A stretch of 64,000 nucleotides of DNA from Cellulomonas chengniuliangii (GTDB taxonomy: Bacteria; Actinomycetota; Actinomycetes; Actinomycetales; Cellulomonadaceae), in NCBI RefSeq assembly GCF_024508335.1, contig NZ_CP101988.1, forward strand, positions 1,240,001 through 1,304,000, written 5' to 3'. The notes under the pieces are model-generated. The model searched no databases. It was not told where the DNA came from and saw only the letters and a program-made list of their open reading frames with translations. Of the stretch, positions 54,174 through 64,000 are shown in pieces. A program made the translations under genes and the position numbers. How positions within the stretch are numbered: the stretch's first letter is position 1; the number at the start of each line of letters is the position of its first letter.

Positions 54174-56584
54174 GCGCCCTGGCTCCCCGCGCCGGCTGGC
54201 GGGCCGCGGTCGACGTGCTCGTGCTCGTGGCGGCCCTCGCGGCTGCCCTCGTCCCGTTGGCCCCGGTGTACGGCGCATCGGCCGCCGCACCCGCCATCGC
54301 CGGCGGCCTGGTGCTCGGCTCCGGCGTGGCCGTGCTCGGCGCGCTGCGCCGCTGGTCGGCGATCACCGTTGTGGCCGGGCTCGTCCTCGCGTACCTGGTC
54401 TGCGGCGGTGCGTTCGCGGCCCCGTCGACCACGGTCGCCGGGGTGCTGCCCACCCTCGGCACGTTCTCGTCGCTCGTGGCGGGCGCCGCGACCTCGTGGA
54501 AGCAGATGCTGACGCTGCAGCCACCGCTCGGCGCCGCCTCCAACTTCCTCGTCGTGCCGTTCCTGCTGGCACTGGCCGGCTCCGCGACCGCGGTGGCCCT
54601 GACGCTGCGCGCGCGTCCCGCCGTCGCGGCCGTGGCGGCCGTCGTGCCGGTGGCGGTCCTGCCGCTGGCGGTGCTGCTGGGCTCCCGGACCACGGTCGCG
54701 CCGGTGGCCGGTGGAGTCGCCCTCGGCCTGGCCATGCTCGGCTGGGCCGCGTGGCGGTCAGGCGCGTTGCGCGCGCGCCGGGTGGCCGCGGTGTCGTCGA
54801 TGGTGGTGCTCACGGTCGCCGGCGGCCTGCTCGGCGGGCCGGTGGTCGTCGGGGACACGCCCCGGTTCGTGCTCCGCGACGAGCTCGTGCCGCCCTTCGA
54901 CCCGAGCGACTACCCCAGCCCGCTGTCGGCGTTCCGCAAGCACGTCAAGGACGAGGACGTCGCACTGTTCACCGTGCGCGGCCTTCCCCCGGGTGCCCGG
55001 GTGCGCCTGGCCACGATGGACCGGTTCGACGGCGTCGTGTGGAACGTCGCGGGCGACGGCTCCGCGGCCGCGTCGGGGGAGTACCGGCGGGTCGGGCAGA
55101 GCATCGAGACGACAGCCCGCGGCGAGCGGGCACGCGTGGAGGTCGAGGTCCACGACCTGACAGGGGTGTGGCTGCCGACGGTGGGCCAGGCCCGCGCGGT
55201 GGACGTCGACGGCTCCGCTGCCGCCGACGTCCGCTACAACGACGCCACCGGCTCCGCGGTGCTCACCAGCGGGCTGCGGCCCGGCCTCGCCTACACGCTC
55301 GACGTGGTGATCCCCGACGAGCCGTCGGACGAGGTGATCGGCGACGCCTCCACCGCCTCCGTGGTGGTGCCGACCGCCGTCGCCGTTCCGGACGCGGTGG
55401 CGGTAGCCGCCGCCTCGGTCGCCCGTGACGCCGGCACGCCGGTGGAGATCGCGCGGAGCCTGCAGAAGGCGCTCGCGGAGGACGGCTTCTTCAGCCACGG
55501 ACTCGGCGGCGACTACCCGTCGTTGTCCGGCCACGGCGCCGACCGTCTGACGTCCTTGCTGGGCGGCGACCTGATGGTGGGCGACGGGGAGCAGTACGCC
55601 TCCGCGATGGCGTTGATGGCCCGCCAGATGGGCTTGCCCTCGCGCGTCGTGATGGGCTTCGTCGCGTCACAGGACCGCGAGGAGGACGGCGCGGGCCAGC
55701 CGTCCAGTGAGGACGAGGAGGGTGCCGAGCCCTCCGACGAGGTCACGTACACCGGCGACGACGTCGAGGCGTGGGTGGAGATCGCGTTCGAGGGGCATGG
55801 CTGGGTCGCGTTCGACCCGACGCCCCCGCGCACGCAGACCCCGCACGAGGACTCGACGACGTCGCCGTCCGACCCGGAGCCCCAGGTGGTGCAGCCTCCG
55901 CCGCCGGTGCCCGAGCCCGAGTCGCCGCCCGAGGACGACACCGAGCAGCCCCAGGCGCAGGACCCCGAGGCCGCGCCCGACGCCCGGCCGTTGTGGCTGA
56001 GGGTGGCCATCGTGGCCGGGGCGGTCGCCGTGCCGCTGCTGCTCTTGGCGCTGCCGTTCCTGCTGGTGGTCGCGGTCAAGCTCCGCCGCCGGCGTCGGCG
56101 CCGCACGTCCCCCGACCCGGTCGCCAGCGTCGCCGGCGGCTGGGACGAGGTGCTCGACGTGGCCCACGACCTGGGCCTCGCCACGTCGCCGCTGGCCACC
56201 CGGCGGGAGACGGCGCGGACGCTGGCCGGCGCCCTCGACGACGCCCGTGCACGCTCCGGCGACCGGGTCGCGGCCGTGGTGCGGGTGCTCGCGGAGGAGG
56301 CGGACGCCGTGGTGTTCGGGCCCGGAGCGCCGGGCGAGAACGTCGCCACCGCCTACTGGGCACGGGTGGACGCCGCGCTGTCGCACCTGCGGGCCAGCGT
56401 CTCCCGGCGGCGCTGGTGGCGTGCGCGCGTGTCGCTCGCCTCGGCGCGCGAGCGCCGGCGCCGGGCGCGCACCAGCCCGTCCGCCCGCCCCATGCCCAGG
56501 TCACGCCCGCAGCACGGCCCAGCCGCCGCCACGCACGAGTCTCGGACGAGGACGCTCGTCGACCAGGAGGTACGCATCCCATGA
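54170..56584 (+). CDS. Transglutaminase-like membrane protein lacking catalytic Cys and His
   Basis: 804 residues in the usual TgpA layout: about six N-terminal helices, an external region with a transglutaminase-like core (about 430-560), an acidic/Pro linker, one late helix (about 607-632) and a cytoplasmic DUF4129-like tail. In the core the catalytic Cys of the G-D-C-E-Q/F pattern is Gly473 (VGDGEQYASAMALMARQMGL), the His of HAWVE is Glu533 (VEAWVEIAF), and Asp549 remains (AFDPTPPR). It is probably a non-enzymatic, peptide-binding relative. The codons read plainly as GGG and GAG, so no simple sequencing slip is suggested. It completes a MoxR-DUF58-TGase unit. Confidence 0.9.
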   Translation: MSALAPRAGWRAAVDVLVLVAALAAALVPLAPVYGASAAAPAIAGGLVLGSGVAVLGALRRWSAITVVAGLVLAYLVCGGAFAAPSTTVAGVLPTLGTFSSLVAGAATSWKQMLTLQPPLGAASNFLVVPFLLALAGSATAVALTLRARPAVAAVAAVVPVAVLPLAVLLGSRTTVAPVAGGVALGLAMLGWAAWRSGALRARRVAAVSSMVVLTVAGGLLGGPVVVGDTPRFVLRDELVPPFDPSDYPSPLSAFRKHVKDEDVALFTVRGLPPGARVRLATMDRFDGVVWNVAGDGSAAASGEYRRVGQSIETTARGERARVEVEVHDLTGVWLPTVGQARAVDVDGSAAADVRYNDATGSAVLTSGLRPGLAYTLDVVIPDEPSDEVIGDASTASVVVPTAVAVPDAVAVAAASVARDAGTPVEIARSLQKALAEDGFFSHGLGGDYPSLSGHGADRLTSLLGGDLMVGDGEQYASAMALMARQMGLPSRVVMGFVASQDREEDGAGQPSSEDEEGAEPSDEVTYTGDDVEAWVEIAFEGHGWVAFDPTPPRTQTPHEDSTTSPSDPEPQVVQPPPPVPEPESPPEDDTEQPQAQDPEAAPDARPLWLRVAIVAGAVAVPLLLLALPFLLVVAVKLRRRRRRRTSPDPVASVAGGWDEVLDVAHDLGLATSPLATRRETARTLAGALDDARARSGDRVAAVVRVLAEEADAVVFGPGAPGENVATAYWARVDAALSHLRASVSRRRWWRARVSLASARERRRRARTSPSARPMPRSRPQHGPAAATHESRTRTLVDQEVRIP

Positions 56585-57909
56585 CGTCCGCCGCACCCCG
56601 TTACCTGGTGCCCGCGCCGTCCGCGCCGCTGGGTCGGCGCGCCCTCGCCTCGCTCGTTGACGCCGTGCTGCTCGTCCCGGTGGCCGTGGCGCCACTCGGC
56701 TCGGTGCTCGCCGAGTGGCTGCGGCAGCTGACCGACTCGGGGTGGGACGCGGTCGACAGCCCGCCGGGCGCGCTCGGCACGATGGCCGTCGCGACGGCGC
56801 TCGGCGGCGCCCTCGGGGTGGTGCAGTGGTGGGCCCACGGCGTCCACGGGTGGACGATCGGCCGCCGGCTGACCGGCCTGCGCACGGTCGACGTCCGCAC
56901 AGGTGATCCGATCGGTATGTGGCGTGCCCTGCAGCGGACCGTGCTGATCGCGGGCGGCGCCCTCGCCTGCCTGGTGGGCCAGTTCCTGGTGCTGGCCTCG
57001 CCGCTGTTCGACGGCTCGGGGAGGGGCCGCGGCTGGCACGACCGGCTCACCGGCGCGGAGGTCGTGGATGTGCGCGGCCGGGCGACGACTCGTCGCCCGG
57101 CCCGGAGTGGGCCAGCGAGGGGCCGGCGCCCCGAGCACGTCGAGCTCGAGCCGGTCTCGGTGGAGCACCTTGCGGCGCCCGGTGGGGCAGGCCGCGTCGA
57201 GCAGCCCACCGGCCCGGCTGCCCTGCCGCGGACGGCAGGGCAGCCCCGGGCGCAGGACGCCCACGCGGCCGCCGCCCGCCGGCTCGACGCGCTGCTGGCC
57301 GATCGCCGGCCTGCCACCGGTGGGCTGGTGCTGCCGCCGCTGCGCGAGCCGGGGGTGTCGCCGGATGTCGACACCCGCATGATGGCGGTCGTGCGCCCCG
57401 TCCAGTTCGCTGGCGACGCCGCCGCCCGTCGAGATGCCGTCGCCGACCGCCAGCCCGCCCACGGCCAGCCTGTCGACGACTCCCTCGATCCAGCGCTCGA
57501 GCTGACGCACCGGGCGCCGGCGCGCGCCCTCGAGCCGCTGGCGGCTCCCGAGCCCTCCGGAGACCCGTCCGTCGCCGAGATCGAGCTGCACGACGGCCGG
57601 CTGGTGCGGGTGGCCAGCGCGGCGGTGGTCGGTCGCAACCCGGTGGCTGTGGACGGTGTGCAGGTGGTGCGGGTGGTCGACCCGGGCAGGTCGGTCTCGA
57701 AGACCCACCTGCAGATCGGGGTCGAGGGCGACGCGGTCTGGGTGGCCGATCGGGGCTCCACCAACGGCACCCTGGTGACCCTCGCCGACGGCCAGCAGAT
57801 CGTCTGCGGGCCAGAGCAGCACGTGCGTCTACCGGTCGGGGCCACGGTCTCGTTCGGCAACTGCGGTCTGCGGCTGATCCGAGGCCCGCGAGCCCGCCAG
57901 CAGGCCTAA
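56581..57909 (+). CDS. RDD membrane protein with C-terminal FHA domain
   Basis: 442 residues. An RDD domain with three membrane segments (LGRRALASLVDAVLLVPVAV, then GWTIGRRLTGLRTVDVRTGD and WHDRLTGAEVVDVR) occupies the first 165 residues; a linker leads to an FHA domain at about 340-435 with VVGRNP, SVSKTHLQIG and RGSTNGTLV. The phosphothreonine reader is thereby tethered to the membrane. The ATG overlaps the preceding stop, and the end carries the -10 element of the next gene. Confidence 0.9.
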   Translation: MTSAAPRYLVPAPSAPLGRRALASLVDAVLLVPVAVAPLGSVLAEWLRQLTDSGWDAVDSPPGALGTMAVATALGGALGVVQWWAHGVHGWTIGRRLTGLRTVDVRTGDPIGMWRALQRTVLIAGGALACLVGQFLVLASPLFDGSGRGRGWHDRLTGAEVVDVRGRATTRRPARSGPARGRRPEHVELEPVSVEHLAAPGGAGRVEQPTGPAALPRTAGQPRAQDAHAAAARRLDALLADRRPATGGLVLPPLREPGVSPDVDTRMMAVVRPVQFAGDAAARRDAVADRQPAHGQPVDDSLDPALELTHRAPARALEPLAAPEPSGDPSVAEIELHDGRLVRVASAAVVGRNPVAVDGVQVVRVVDPGRSVSKTHLQIGVEGDAVWVADRGSTNGTLVTLADGQQIVCGPEQHVRLPVGATVSFGNCGLRLIRGPRARQQA

Positions 57910-57912
57910 GAT
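57907..57912 (+). promoter_or_regulatory. -10 element of the PQQ-like gene
   Basis: TAAGAT overlaps the stop of the RDD-FHA gene and ends 6 nt before the ATG at 57919, so the last cluster gene may also be transcribed alone as a leaderless mRNA. Confidence 0.5.
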
Positions 57913-57918
57913 CGCGCC

Positions 57919-59394
57919 ATGGCGCCGACGCCGTCCCACCGCATGGAGGCGGTCGAGCTCGTCGAGGAGGACCTCCCCACGAGCCCGACGACGGTGGGCG
58001 GGCGCAAGGGCGGGCAGACGGCACGGCCCTCGGCCGAGGAGCCGCCCCCGGGCTCGGAGGCGCCGCCGGGGGCTGCGCGCCGCGGCGTCGCCCGCGCCGT
58101 CCGGCGATGGTGGCCGATCGCTCTGCCGCTGGTCCTCGTCGTGGCCGCCGGCTCGGCAGTCTCCGCCCAGCGCGAGAGGGCGCGCGCCGATCGCGTCGCG
58201 GCCGTCCCCGGCATGGTGCGGCCGCTCGACGGCGCCCCGAGCGAGCTGTGGCGGGTTCCGGCAGGCCCCGGCGACCAGGTGGTCGCGGCTGGCGGCGGAG
58301 TGGCCGTGGTGGGCGACCGCCAGGGGGTGTGGCGTGTGACGGCGGTGGACGCCCGCACGGGTGACGAGCGCTGGTCGACGCGGCTCACCCGCGTCGCGTC
58401 GGTCGCGGTCGAGGCTGGCGCCGTGGTCTGCCCGGGCGGCGCCGACGTGGGCGAGCTCCTGGTGTGCCTGGTGCGCGCCCCGGCGCCGGTGTACGCCGAC
58501 GCCCTGGCCGCGGCGCCAGGGGCCGCGCGCATCGTGGCGCTCGACTCCGCGGACGGGACGGTGGCCGGCGAGTGGGCGGTCGGCGACGCCGTCGTCAGCG
58601 TGGCGCGCCGGGGCGACGACGTGGTGCTGGTGACCGAGGACCCGGACGGCATCGTCCACGCCGCCAGGCACGACGCGCTCACCGGCGCCACCCGCTGGTC
58701 GTACGAGGCGCGCCAGGCGGTGGGCTCGGACGGCTACGTGGACGTCGCGAGCGCCGAGGCCACCGGCGAGCATCTGCTGCTCGGCGGCTACGGCACCGCG
58801 GTGCTCGACCTCGACGACGGCGCCGAGCTCTTCTGGGCGCGGTACCTCTCGTTCGTGCTGACGCGATCGGACAGTGAGCGGTTCGGCACCTGGTCGGCCT
58901 CTCGCGGCGGCGCCCTGCACGGCGCGTCGGGGCGCAAGCTGCGGGACCTGCCCGCCCTGCCGGTGCGGCCAGCCGTCGACGACGGCACCGCGGACGACGT
59001 GGTGGTCCTGGACACCGGCCGCGAGCTCAGCGCGGCCGGCGCGTACACGGGAACACCGCTGTGGACCCTCGACACCGACCTCGAGGTCGCGCTGGTGGTC
59101 GCCGGCCACCTCGTCCTCGCGGCGCCGGGGCGCCAGATGAGCGTCGACGCCCACACCGGGGAGGTCGCGTGGGACGTCGCGACCCGGGCCGGCGCGTTCG
59201 CCCTGGTGTCCGATGGCGCGCTGGTCCTCACTGCCGAGCCGGGCGCGGACGGCGCGCCCGTCCTGACCGCCCGCGGGGTCGAGGACGGCGTGGAGTACTG
59301 GTCCCGGCCGTTGCCGGCGGGCACGTCGTCCCTGGTCGTGGAGGGCGGCGCCCTCCTGGCCCGGACCGCTCACGAGCTCGTCGCGCTCGGCTGA
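57919..59394 (+). CDS. PQQ-like beta-propeller membrane-anchored protein
   Basis: 491 residues. A charged N-terminal tail of about 55 residues, one membrane helix (WWPIALPLVLVVAAGSAVSA, about 69-88) and an external domain with repeats of the PQQ/BamB kind: VTAVDARTGDERWSTRLTR, HDALTGATRWSYEARQ, AGAYTGTPLWTLDTD and VDAHTGEVAWDVATR. Such propellers are scaffolds that bind proteins. It closes the nine-gene cluster; the phospho-readers of the cluster could bind its cytoplasmic N-terminus. Confidence 0.85.
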   Translation: MAPTPSHRMEAVELVEEDLPTSPTTVGGRKGGQTARPSAEEPPPGSEAPPGAARRGVARAVRRWWPIALPLVLVVAAGSAVSAQRERARADRVAAVPGMVRPLDGAPSELWRVPAGPGDQVVAAGGGVAVVGDRQGVWRVTAVDARTGDERWSTRLTRVASVAVEAGAVVCPGGADVGELLVCLVRAPAPVYADALAAAPGAARIVALDSADGTVAGEWAVGDAVVSVARRGDDVVLVTEDPDGIVHAARHDALTGATRWSYEARQAVGSDGYVDVASAEATGEHLLLGGYGTAVLDLDDGAELFWARYLSFVLTRSDSERFGTWSASRGGALHGASGRKLRDLPALPVRPAVDDGTADDVVVLDTGRELSAAGAYTGTPLWTLDTDLEVALVVAGHLVLAAPGRQMSVDAHTGEVAWDVATRAGAFALVSDGALVLTAEPGADGAPVLTARGVEDGVEYWSRPLPAGTSSLVVEGGALLARTAHELVALG

Positions 59395-59437
59395 CGCCAT
59401 GGCGCGCCGCAGGTGGGCCCTCCCGGGGAGCGCGGAG

Positions 59438-59443
59438 TACAGT
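59438..59443 (+). promoter_or_regulatory. -10 element of the leu leader
   Basis: TACAGT ends 6 nt before the GTG of the leader peptide; no Shine-Dalgarno precedes it. Transcription would start at the leader peptide start codon. Confidence 0.6.
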
Positions 59444-59449
59444 GGCGAC

Positions 59450-59481
59450 GTGCTGAAGCTCGAGCTGCTCCTCCTTCGTCG

Positions 59482-59500
<19 letters not shown>
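59450..59500 (+). CDS. leuL: Leucine-rich leader peptide of leuA
   Basis: A 16-codon frame, MLKLELLLLRRRGEAL, with seven leucines including four in a row (CTG-CTC-CTC-CTT at 59465-59476). It is too short for gene finders but lies 63 nt before leuA, behind its own leaderless promoter and in front of a strong hairpin. This is the classical arrangement of ribosome-mediated attenuation: shortage of Leu-tRNA stalls the ribosome at the Leu run. Leaderless leu leader peptides are known in actinobacteria. Confidence 0.82.
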
Positions 59501-61309
<1,809 letters not shown>

Positions 61310-61326
61310 CCACGGCTCCTCGTCGA

Positions 61327-61365
61327 CGGAGGCCGCCGGACGCCCCACGCGACCGGCGGCCTCTG
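61327..61365 (+). terminator. Terminator after leuA
   Basis: GAGGCCGCCGG pairs with CCGGCGGCCTC (11 bp, extendable to 13 with one G-U pair) around a 13-nt loop, 19 nt after the leuA stop. No U-tract. Confidence 0.65.
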
Positions 61366-61398
61366 CCGTGCCCGGTGGCGCCGCATGGAGCAGCCGCC

Positions 61399-61412
61399 CA
61401 CTCATTCGAGTG
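61399..61412. promoter_or_regulatory. Inverted repeat before the GGDEF gene
   Basis: CACTC-ATTC-GAGTG, a 5-nt-arm palindrome about 40 nt before the first ATG of the TPR-GGDEF gene. It may be an operator; no consensus known to me matches. Confidence 0.35.
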
Positions 61413-61452
61413 ACGTTCGGCGCAGGCGCTGCACAGTCGTGGCCGATGGCCG

Positions 61453-63087
61453 ATGGGCACCCCGGACGAGTGCAGCAGTGCACGGGGGGCGATGCGTGAG
61501 GCGGGGTGGACCATCGGCGGCGAGATGGTGGCGACGTCCGAGTTCGGCGTGTTCGACCTCATCGCCGATCGGGCGTTCTGGCAGTACCAGCACGGCGACC
61601 GGCTGGCCGCCCTGACGCTCTGCGCGCATGGGATCGCGGTCGCCGAGCGGGCCGGCGACGAGGCGACCGTCCGGTTCTTGCTGTACACCCGGGGCCGGTG
61701 CCTGATCGAGACCGGGCAGGTCGACGCCGCCGTCGTGTGCGCGGACGAGCTGCTGGCGCGCACCGAGCACGACGAGGCCCCGTTCTGGGAGGCCAAGGCC
61801 CTCGCTGTCCGGGCCCTGGCGAGGATCCGGGCCGGCGCAGTCATCGAGGTGGTGGACCTGCTCGCCCGCGTGTGGAGCCTGGTCGGGGAGCCGGACGGCC
61901 GGCGGTACAACCAGGCCTCTGCCGTCGCCGTGCTGGCCAACGGCCTGCGCACGGCCGAGCTCTACGAGCAGAGCCACGCGCTGACCCGGCGGCTGCACCG
62001 GCTGGTGCCGCCCGGCTTCGACGTCAACGTCGTCGCGCAGTCCATGCGCAACCTGTGCGAATGGGGCGCCCGCCTGCTGATCCTGGGGCACGACCGGGAG
62101 GCGACAGCCACTTTCGCCGAGCTGGCCTCGCGGGTGCTGCTGCTCCGTCGGATGTCGCACGGCGCCCCGGGCGAGAACGGGTTGGCGGCCGACTCCGCGG
62201 AGATCGTCGCGATGGTGGGCCTCGGCGACCCCGAGGGCGCGCTGGCCCTGGCCGAGCGGGTCGGCCCAGCCCTGGAGGCCTACCGGGGGCGGCCGGAGTG
62301 GCTGGCGGCCACCTGCGCGCGCGGGCTCGCGCTGACCGTCGTGGGCAGGCACGCGGAGGCGGAGGCCGTTGTCGCGGAGGTCCGTCCGGAGACGCTGACC
62401 CGCGATCGGGACGTGTGGCAGACCGCCGTGGACGCGGTGCTGCTGCAGGCGGCCCGGGCCCGGTTCGGGGACCATCCGGCGGCCACGCAGGCCATCGCCA
62501 TGTTCCGACGGGTCGCGCGCCGCACCTGGATCGACCGGGAGCAGCGCTTCGAGGCGCTGCTCAGCAAGGTCCGGATCCAGGAGCTCGTGGAGGAGAGCGC
62601 CCGCGCCACCGCGCTGAGCTCGCGTGACGAGCTGACGGGCGTTGGCAACCGCCGGGCGATCCAGGAGTTCGTGTCCGGCGCCGAGGGCCCGGTCGCCGGC
62701 GTCTTCATCGACGTGGACGACTTCAAGTGGGTCAACGACCAGCACTCGTACCTGGTGGGGGACGCGGTGCTGGTGCGCATCGCCGAGCTGCTGGGCCAGC
62801 ACGCCCGCGACGAGGACCTGGTCGCGAGGTTCGGCGGCGACGAGTTCGTGATCCTGCCGGCGCCGGGCACAGTGATGACGGCGCTCGCCCTCGAGCGGCT
62901 GGCTCGTCGGATCCTGGCCGGGGCGCGAGCTGCGGACTGGGACGCCCTCGCGCCTGGGCTGTCGGTGACGCTCTCGGTCGGCGTGGCCCGGGTGGAGACC
63001 GCGGAGGCGCTCTTCGACGGCCTGAGCCAGGCTGTGCGGGAGGCGAAGCGTGGCGGACGTGACCAGGTGGTCGTCGTCGGCGGATAA
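61453..63087 (+). CDS. TPR-GGDEF diguanylate cyclase
   Basis: Up to 544 residues. The N-terminal about 370 residues are helical repeats of TPR type ([54 protein letters not shown]), and the C-terminal 165 residues are a GGDEF domain with [26 protein letters not shown] and [12 protein letters not shown] intact. It should make c-di-GMP, with the repeats sensing a protein or peptide; no membrane segment or EAL domain is present. The start is uncertain: ATGs at 61453, 61492 and 61525 are all possible and none has an ideal ribosome site. Confidence 0.87.
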   Translation: MGTPDECSSARGAMREAGWTIGGEMVATSEFGVFDLIADRAFWQYQHGDRLAALTLCAHGIAVAERAGDEATVRFLLYTRGRCLIETGQVDAAVVCADELLARTEHDEAPFWEAKALAVRALARIRAGAVIEVVDLLARVWSLVGEPDGRRYNQASAVAVLANGLRTAELYEQSHALTRRLHRLVPPGFDVNVVAQSMRNLCEWGARLLILGHDREATATFAELASRVLLLRRMSHGAPGENGLAADSAEIVAMVGLGDPEGALALAERVGPALEAYRGRPEWLAATCARGLALTVVGRHAEAEAVVAEVRPETLTRDRDVWQTAVDAVLLQAARARFGDHPAATQAIAMFRRVARRTWIDREQRFEALLSKVRIQELVEESARATALSSRDELTGVGNRRAIQEFVSGAEGPVAGVFIDVDDFKWVNDQHSYLVGDAVLVRIAELLGQHARDEDLVARFGGDEFVILPAPGTVMTALALERLARRILAGARAADWDALAPGLSVTLSVGVARVETAEALFDGLSQAVREAKRGGRDQVVVVGG

Positions 63088-63088
63088 T
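63083..63088 (+). promoter_or_regulatory. -10 element of recO
   Basis: GATAAT overlaps the stop of the GGDEF gene and ends 6 nt before the GTG at 63095. It supports a leaderless recO transcript and this start over the GTG at 63050. Confidence 0.55.
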
Positions 63089-63094
63089 GTCCGG

Positions 63095-63826
63095 GTGAGC
63101 CTCTACCGCGACGAGGCCATCGTGCTGCGCACCCTCAAGCTGGGTGAGGCCGATCGCATCGTGACCCTTCTGACCCGCGCCCACGGCAAGGTCCGTGCCG
63201 TGGGCAAGGGCGTGCGCCGCACGTCCTCGCGGTTCGGCTCCCGGCTCGAGCCGTTCATGCACATCGACGTGCAGCTCAACACCGGCCGGTCTCTCGACCT
63301 GGTCACGCAGGTCGAGACCATCGGGCCCTACGGGCGGCCGATCTGTGAGGACTACGCGCTCTACACCGCGGGGACGGTGATGCTCGAGACCGCGGAGCGG
63401 CTGGTCGAGGACGAGCACGAGCCCTCCGTGCAGCAGTACTGGCTGCTGGTGGGAGCGGTCCGCTCGCTCTCGACCCGTGAGCACGCCCCCGGCCTGGTCC
63501 TCGACTCCTACCTGCTGCGCGCCCTGGCGATCGCCGGGTGGGCGCCGAGCTTCGCCGATTGCGCTCGATGCGGCCGCCCGGGGCCCCACACCTCGTTCGC
63601 CATCGCGCAGGGTGGCGCCGTGTGCCAGGCCTGCCGGCCGCCGGGCGCCACCTCGCCCGCGAACGAGACGTTCACGCTGCTCGCCGCGCTGCTCGCGGGG
63701 CAGTGGGACGTGGCGGAGGCCAGCGCCGAGCGGCACCGACGCGAGGCCGACGGCCTGGTCGCGGCATACTGCCAGTTCCACCTCGAGCGCCAGCTGCGCT
63801 CGTTGCCCATGGTCGAGAGGGTCTGA
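63095..63826 (+). CDS. recO: DNA repair protein RecO
   Basis: 243-residue RecO, a RecF-pathway mediator that loads RecA onto SSB-coated DNA. It starts with [20 protein letters not shown] and an OB fold including [12 protein letters not shown], then has a helical domain with a four-Cys zinc site (CARCGRPG ... CQACRPPG). GTG at 63095 is chosen from the -10 spacing and the family start. Its stop overlaps the uppS start as TGATG. Confidence 0.94.
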   Translation: MSLYRDEAIVLRTLKLGEADRIVTLLTRAHGKVRAVGKGVRRTSSRFGSRLEPFMHIDVQLNTGRSLDLVTQVETIGPYGRPICEDYALYTAGTVMLETAERLVEDEHEPSVQQYWLLVGAVRSLSTREHAPGLVLDSYLLRALAIAGWAPSFADCARCGRPGPHTSFAIAQGGAVCQACRPPGATSPANETFTLLAALLAGQWDVAEASAERHRREADGLVAAYCQFHLERQLRSLPMVERV

Positions 63827-64000
63827 TGCCGATCGCACCGCCGCCGCACCCCAGCGGCGCACGTCCCCCTGCCATCCCCGCGGAGCTGGTGCCGCAGCAC
63901 GTCGCGATCGTCATGGACGGCAACGGCCGGTGGGCCAACGCCCGTGGCCTGCCGCGCACCGCAGGCCACGCGGCCGGCGAGGCCTCGCTGCTCGACGTCG
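63826..64000 (+). CDS. uppS: Isoprenyl transferase (undecaprenyl diphosphate synthase), 3' end cut
   Basis: First 58 codons of a cis-prenyltransferase that makes the lipid carrier for cell-wall synthesis. The family start [20 protein letters not shown] with the catalytic Asp of MDGNGRWA and [12 protein letters not shown] is clear. The ATG overlaps the recO stop (TGATG). The rest lies beyond the window. Confidence 0.93.
   Translation, partial: MPIAPPPHPSGARPPAIPAELVPQHVAIVMDGNGRWANARGLPRTAGHAAGEASLLDV

Overview
The window is very GC-rich, densely packed DNA from an actinobacterium. Codon use, the LeuA/LepA/HrcA/PhoH gene orders and the actinobacterial-only families (DUF3097, DUF4870, an FHA/STPK/MoxR/DUF58 cluster) point to Micrococcales, most likely a Cellulomonas-like organism; this placement is inference from gene content, not a search. 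I saw no tRNA or rRNA gene, insertion sequence, prophage or CRISPR array. Both ends cut genes: a metallophosphoesterase on the left and isoprenyl transferase (uppS) on the right.

Layout. 1-4.5 kb: end of a metallophosphoesterase, then a four-gene manganese uptake operon (mntA-mntB-mntC-mntR) behind a palindromic operator. 4.6-8.2 kb: MFS exporter, ADP-ribosylglycohydrolase, fatty-acid desaturase. 8.3-16 kb: leuS, a DegV protein with an apparent CTG start, the DNA-uptake genes comEA/comEC and holA. 16-19.1 kb is the most unusual stretch: a decayed EAL fragment, a degenerate EAL gene, a 44-residue secreted peptide in its own strongly terminated transcript, and an HTH-TPR regulator. Together they look like a peptide-signalling (RRNPP-type) cassette. 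19.1-25.8 kb: rpsT, an orphan PemK-like protein, the ATP-grasp/alpha-E/transglutaminase trio and a PAS-GGDEF-EAL protein.

26-33.6 kb: lepA, hemW, small membrane proteins, DUF3097, and a 14-TM MFS pump. 33.6-40.4 kb: a CIRCE-controlled hrcA-dnaJ unit with rsmE, then phoH-ybeY-CBS protein-era. 40.4-42 kb: a membrane-embedded alpha/beta hydrolase. 42-59.4 kb: nine co-directional, mostly overlapping genes: PP2C phosphatase, FHA protein, Ser/Thr kinase, a 2017-residue Ig/Fn3 surface protein, MoxR ATPase, DUF58, a transglutaminase-like membrane protein lacking its catalytic Cys and His, an RDD-FHA protein and a PQQ-like propeller. This looks like one phospho-regulated envelope machine. 59.4-64 kb: a leucine-rich leader peptide and leuA, a TPR-GGDEF diguanylate cyclase, recO and the start of uppS.

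Regulation. Many genes seem to be leaderless: a TANNNT/GATANT -10 element sits exactly 6 nt before the start codon at leuS, comEA, the PemK-like gene, the ATP-grasp gene, DUF3097, the hydrolase, the PQQ gene, the leu leader peptide and recO. I used this spacing to choose several starts. All positions were read by eye; no folding or database search was run.
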